From an uncultured Lachnospiraceae bacterium (GTDB taxonomy: Bacteria; Bacillota; Clostridia; Lachnospirales; Lachnospiraceae), in assembly GCA_910586705.1 (NCBI GenBank), contig CAJUJK010000007.1, forward strand, positions 1-64,000: a DNA stretch of 64,000 nucleotides. The letters are read 5' to 3'. Shown here one piece after another: positions 60,344 through 64,000 of the stretch (its first letter is position 1; the number at the start of each line of letters is the position of its first letter). The notes beneath the pieces were generated by a model. It was not told the DNA's origin. It was given only the letters and a program-made list of their open reading frames with translations, and searched no databases. The position numbers were made by a program, and so were the translations under genes.

Positions 60344-61678
60344 TTATTTGTTCTCGTAGTACCGCAGATTTTTCGTTTTACCTTTTTTCATCAGTACCCC
60401 TTCATCGGTCAGTTCTCGCAAAAGCAGGATTGCCGTAGATTGGGACACACCAAGTTCCATTTCTACATCACTACGAACAATAAAACCTTTACTGCGACAC
60501 AGTTCCAAAACAGTATTAATTCGTTCTTCCTTTTTTGTCGCACTGGTAGTTCCACCCGTTCTAAGGATATTTTGAACTTGTTGTTCTTCTGCATGGAAGT
60601 TTGTATTGGGAAGCGTAATCTTAAAAGCATTACTTGTTGTTTCGATCACAGGTTTCACATCATAGTTATCGTAACATTCATTGATCTTAAGAATCCCTGT
60701 GCCATATGCTTCAATCAATCTCAGACGATAGAAAATATTCGCTATATGCTGATTGCGCAACGCGGACACTCCCAGCATCACGTCATCCAATGCAATACCT
60801 TTCACCAAACCACCAATGCTTACAAATTCAATTCGGTCTTCAAAAATACTGATAAGCGTAGCATCGCTAAAAGAATAGTCTCGATGGACGATTGCATTCA
60901 GTAGTGCCTCGCGGATTGCTTCCGTGGGATAATCTCTCATGTCTAACCGGTCCAGTCCCGAGAATTCTGCACGGGTACGATTGTAACGATCAATATAATT
61001 GAAAGCTTCCTCCATCTGATTTAAAAGGGAACCCGACAATTCCTGTCGATCCCTGAATACAGATTTCTTACTCCCCTCAAAAACAGCCAGTTTGATCATA
61101 TGTGTACACTGTTCAGACAGCAAAAATGCCAGATTCGTGTACATACCATCTTTGCCAATCAAGTGAAGTGAACGCATCTGAGTTCTTCCAAACTCTACTT
61201 TCCGTTTACTAAAAAAATCGACAGCTTTGTTAAAAGTAAGATGCTGATCGAGAGAGCGAGCCGCCTCATAACTGTCACCACTGGTATCCTTGATCATATT
61301 CAAGATAGCGGTATCTGTTGCCGGAACTGTCGATGCTCCCTGACGAACATAAACACCCTCCGGGCGAATTCCTTTTCCTTGCAGATAATACGGTCTTGCC
61401 GTACCGCGCTGGACAATTACACATACAATTGCCTTTTCGTCCATTACATCATTACGGCATTCCACAAACATAGTAACATCTGGTCGCACAGCATCTCTGA
61501 TTGCATTGGTTACACGCAACATAGTATCATCAACATTATCGACACCACAAGCTGTTCCATCATCGTTCACTCCGATATAAAGTGTACCACCATCACAGTT
61601 TGCAAATGCAACAATCGTATTTTTTATATCCTCAACATATTCTCGTTTGAATTCAGTTTTTTTATTTTCTATGAACAC
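60344..61678 (-). CDS. AlbA_2/Schlafen-type DNA-binding regulator
   Basis: A 444-residue protein with three parts: an AlbA_2 (Schlafen) domain at residues 1-125 (KTEFKREYVEDIKNTIVAFA, then CDGGTLYIGVNDDGTACGVD), a middle HATPase_c_4-like region with REALLNAIVHRDYSFSDATL, and a C-terminal winged helix (DVEMELGVSQSTAILLLREL, then TDEGVLMKK). I place the start at the GTG at 61678 because GGTGGAGG lies seven bases before it; earlier ATGs are unsupported. Related proteins regulate transcription or act in stress and mobile-element control. AT content is above that of its neighbours, which may mean recent acquisition. Confidence 0.85.
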   Translation of the reverse strand: MFIENKKTEFKREYVEDIKNTIVAFANCDGGTLYIGVNDDGTACGVDNVDDTMLRVTNAIRDAVRPDVTMFVECRNDVMDEKAIVCVIVQRGTARPYYLQGKGIRPEGVYVRQGASTVPATDTAILNMIKDTSGDSYEAARSLDQHLTFNKAVDFFSKRKVEFGRTQMRSLHLIGKDGMYTNLAFLLSEQCTHMIKLAVFEGSKKSVFRDRQELSGSLLNQMEEAFNYIDRYNRTRAEFSGLDRLDMRDYPTEAIREALLNAIVHRDYSFSDATLISIFEDRIEFVSIGGLVKGIALDDVMLGVSALRNQHIANIFYRLRLIEAYGTGILKINECYDNYDVKPVIETTSNAFKITLPNTNFHAEEQQVQNILRTGGTTSATKKEERINTVLELCRSKGFIVRSDVEMELGVSQSTAILLLRELTDEGVLMKKGKTKNLRYYENK

Positions 61679-61953
61679 AAAATATCCTCCACCAATTCTA
61701 ATCATATTTAAATCTAACAATTATTATAATCATCTTTATATTTACAAGCAGAATCTGATTTTTTGTGAGAAAGTAAGTCAATTTTCTTTATGATATTGCA
61801 CACATTTAGTTGACACTTTATGCTTAAATATTTATAACAATCTAAAAGAACCAAGGGTACAAATCACAATGGCAAAAATATATCATAAAAGCACTTTATT
61901 CGACACCATATACAAAAAACAAAGTGCTTATTCCCCTAAAAATCTACTCTCTT

Positions 61954-63765
61954 TTACCCCGGCAGACTCCCCTCCACACACAACGCCCCATACCCCACCC
62001 TCGCATCCGGGTACTCCGCCACGCCCCGGATCGGCTGCGCGCCCTTCCTCAGATACGCTTTCACTTTCTCCCCGTACAGATACGGATCGTTGCCCATCAC
62101 AATCCCCCATTGCATCAGCACGGCGGCTGCCCCGGTCACAAAAGGCGTTGCAAAGGAAGTGCCCGTGACTGGCGAATATCCGCCGTTTCGGTCGGGAGCC
62201 AGCACGTTTACGCCCGGCGCCACGAGATCCGGCTTCACAAAGGTATCCGAGGTACGGCTGTTTACTTGATCCTGATAGAGGTATCCCCTGCCGGAAAAAT
62301 CCGCGTAGGACTCATACACCGGGTCATAGGCTCCCACGGTAACCACTTTGACCGCCGTGGATGGAATCGTGAGCGTTACATCCGGGGTGGTTCTGACAAA
62401 GCGGGTATCCGCGCTGCGGACAGCTTCCGAAGGAAGATAGAACGTATAGTTGCCGGTGATTATCTTTATCGGGCGCAATACAAACGTCCATACGCCCCGG
62501 TCCAGATACCGGCTGCCCTCCGCCGGCAGGAAATCGAAATAAAGTTCCTGCGCCGTCATATAGGGCGCCGGTTCCCCGTTATAGAACAGGATCTGTGTCT
62601 GCTGCAGCCGATAAGTCTGTTTACCAGGTCGGTCAGTATCTACCTGAAAACTCTCCCCGGATGGCGACAGAACTGTCACCAAATAGCGGTCGGCATACTC
62701 TTTCCACAGCTGTACATTCAGCCCTCTTTCGTATGCTCCCACTGTCATTTCCACCCTTCTTCCCCCGTTAGTGACACTTGTGTCTACCACATTAACCATA
62801 TCAGTCAATCCGACAGGCTGCCCTTCCTGCTGCCGCAGGCTCCCGCCCACATGCCCCCCGGAGGCTCCCTCGTTTCCACTTCCCACACAGACGACGCTCC
62901 TTCCCATCTCCGAAACGTTATCTATAAACCGCTCCAACAGAGACGTCCCGTTATGGGCGCCGTAAGTATTTCCGAAACTCAGATTGACGGCAACCGGCAT
63001 GGCAAGTTCCTCCGCCTTTTTGACCATATAGGTCAAAGCACGCATCAGTTCTGTCGTCCTCGGAAAGGAATCCGCCCTTGGAGAGCCAAGCCGCACGATG
63101 ATCAGTTCACTCTCTCTTGCGACACCCGCATAAGCCGGACCGCCTTCTCCGCCGTTTCCCGCGGCGATTCCCGCCACCGCTGTCCCGTGGCCGCTTGTGT
63201 CAATGCTTGGCACAAGCTCTTCCGCCGCCTGCCTGCTGCCCGTCATAAGCGCCTCATTGATCTGCGCTGCGTCAAACTCCCTGCTAAGCACCTGATCCCA
63301 CAGAAAACGGATTCTGGTACTGCCGTCCGCATTCCGAAAATCCCGGTTATAATAAGTGATCCCGGAATCAATTACTGCCACCAGAACACCCTTACCCGTA
63401 AGCGTCCCGGATATCTGGCTGCCCGGCGCGAAACAGGACGCCGTATTTCCCGAAAGATCAGAGAAAAAGAGCCGCTTTGGCTTTTCCACATACTCGATCT
63501 GCTCCACCGCTGAAAGCCGTTCCATCAAAGGCTCCGGCACCGTGAGAATGGCATACCCCGCAATCAGCTCTTCCACCAGTATACCCAGCTCTGAAAGTCC
63601 CTGCAGGGAACCGTGATACTTTACAATCACCTCCCACGTCTTTTCCTGCACATCATAACCCACATTCAGTTCCAGCGATCTTTCCCTCTCTCCGGGCGCC
63701 GTATCAAGCGCCAGATTCAGCAGGTTTTCATTTTTCTGAGAATCCATCTTTTTCCACGCTAACAT
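61954..63765 (-). CDS. Csp-like subtilisin-family protease
   Basis: A 603-residue serine protease of the Csp/CspB type. There is no signal peptide, but an N-terminal region of about 95 residues resembles the Csp prodomain. The catalytic residues are Asp in VAVIDSGITY, His in TSGHGTAVAGIAAG and Ser in GTSFATPFVTG; all are intact. A long insertion between the His and Ser, with GGHVGGSLRQQEGQPVGLTD and a jellyroll-like part, also fits the Csp family. In spore formers such enzymes activate the cortex lytic enzyme SleC. No spore gene is nearby, so another use is possible. The first ATG, 63765, has no obvious ribosome site; the ATG at 63747 is an alternative. Confidence 0.85.
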   Translation of the reverse strand: MLAWKKMDSQKNENLLNLALDTAPGERERSLELNVGYDVQEKTWEVIVKYHGSLQGLSELGILVEELIAGYAILTVPEPLMERLSAVEQIEYVEKPKRLFFSDLSGNTASCFAPGSQISGTLTGKGVLVAVIDSGITYYNRDFRNADGSTRIRFLWDQVLSREFDAAQINEALMTGSRQAAEELVPSIDTSGHGTAVAGIAAGNGGEGGPAYAGVARESELIIVRLGSPRADSFPRTTELMRALTYMVKKAEELAMPVAVNLSFGNTYGAHNGTSLLERFIDNVSEMGRSVVCVGSGNEGASGGHVGGSLRQQEGQPVGLTDMVNVVDTSVTNGGRRVEMTVGAYERGLNVQLWKEYADRYLVTVLSPSGESFQVDTDRPGKQTYRLQQTQILFYNGEPAPYMTAQELYFDFLPAEGSRYLDRGVWTFVLRPIKIITGNYTFYLPSEAVRSADTRFVRTTPDVTLTIPSTAVKVVTVGAYDPVYESYADFSGRGYLYQDQVNSRTSDTFVKPDLVAPGVNVLAPDRNGGYSPVTGTSFATPFVTGAAAVLMQWGIVMGNDPYLYGEKVKAYLRKGAQPIRGVAEYPDARVGYGALCVEGSLPG

Positions 63766-63878
63766 AGTTTTATAATATAGTATTATGTACGATATATATT
63801 TGACCGCGCCTTATATACATGCTAATATATTTTCATAGGAAATATTTCAGCCCGTCAGATACAAAAGAGGAGACGCTA

Positions 63879-64000
63879 TGAATCCCATACATACAACCAC
63901 ACCCGAAAATACCGGCGTTACGGAAAGCCTTGCACAGGATTCTCTGGAAACCTATGACAATCTCTATGCAAAAAAGGGTTACGGCACACTGGACTACCCG
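63879..64000 (+). CDS. Start of a gene cut by the window end
   Basis: An ATG with AGAGGAGA upstream opens a frame that is still open at the last base. It reads MNPIHTTTPENTGVTESLAQ followed by DSLETYDNLYAKKGYGTLDYP. The first 40 residues do not let me name a family. It is divergent from the Csp-like gene. Confidence 0.5.

Noticed and set aside
61924..63513. 529-codon plus-strand frame opposite the Csp-like protease
   Set aside because: It is the antisense of a gene with an intact catalytic triad and has no start signal.

Overview
The window looks like chromosome of a Gram-positive, anaerobic, gut-type member of the Clostridia, most likely Lachnospiraceae. The inference rests on strong AGGAGG-type ribosome binding sites, sigma-A promoters of the TTGACA-17-TATAAT kind, a tryptophan T-box, QueH instead of QueG, a single-chain PurL, a Csp-like subtilase, lipoprotein-rich sugar uptake genes and a coiled-coil protein of a type I associate with Lachnospiraceae. 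No species can be named from the sequence alone.

Layout. (1) 1-680: the right end of a transposon with the tail of an ExeA/TniB-like ATPase. It abuts a terminase large-subunit gene that stops abruptly. (2) 675-9190: a temperate phage or phage remnant. A leftward early operon runs from two small repressor-like HTH proteins through DnaD-like and DnaC-like replication proteins and several small ORFs to the terminase genes. A rightward lysogeny arm holds a CI-like repressor, a DUF3800 protein and a tyrosine integrase that ends beside tRNA-Met, the likely attachment site. (3) 9193-30800: housekeeping genes, nearly all on the minus strand: tRNA-Met, tRNA-Val, argS, queH, a large secreted protein, carAB, trpDCFBA behind a tryptophan T-box and a decayed trpE/trpG, a Uma2-like protein, purL and a TetR regulator. 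(4) 30987-41026: a heptad-repeat coiled-coil protein, a lipoprotein that resembles the propeptide of the very large cell-surface subtilase next to it, a cyclic-nucleotide-binding-like protein and an OFA-family transporter. (5) 41216-55554: a carbohydrate locus with a GH13 lipoprotein, a MalEFG-like ABC importer, a LacI regulator, two GH53 endo-galactanases (one intracellular, one lipoprotein) around an uncharacterised 612-residue protein, a Cys/His repeat protein and a second LacI regulator. (6) 55656-64000: a 165-bp inverted-repeat element, a ComEC-like secreted metallo-beta-lactamase-fold protein, a chemoreceptor, an orphan small protein, a family-4 uracil-DNA glycosylase, an AlbA_2/Schlafen-type regulator and a Csp-like subtilase.

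How the parts work together. The carbohydrate locus reads as a galactan and alpha-glucan acquisition system: surface enzymes cut polymers, the ABC importer takes up oligosaccharides, intracellular GH53 and partner enzymes finish digestion, and two LacI regulators sense the products. The trp operon has a complete T-box and promoter, but the genes that make anthranilate (trpE, trpG) survive only as a fused fragment with a stop codon. The locus as it stands can convert anthranilate to tryptophan but cannot make anthranilate.

The strongest leads are the trpE/trpG decay behind an intact T-box, the propeptide-like lipoprotein beside the giant subtilase, the Cys/His 38-residue repeat protein, the uncharacterised protein between two GH53 enzymes, the transposon-cut terminase and the 165-bp element. 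All family assignments come from reading motifs by eye; no database search was run.
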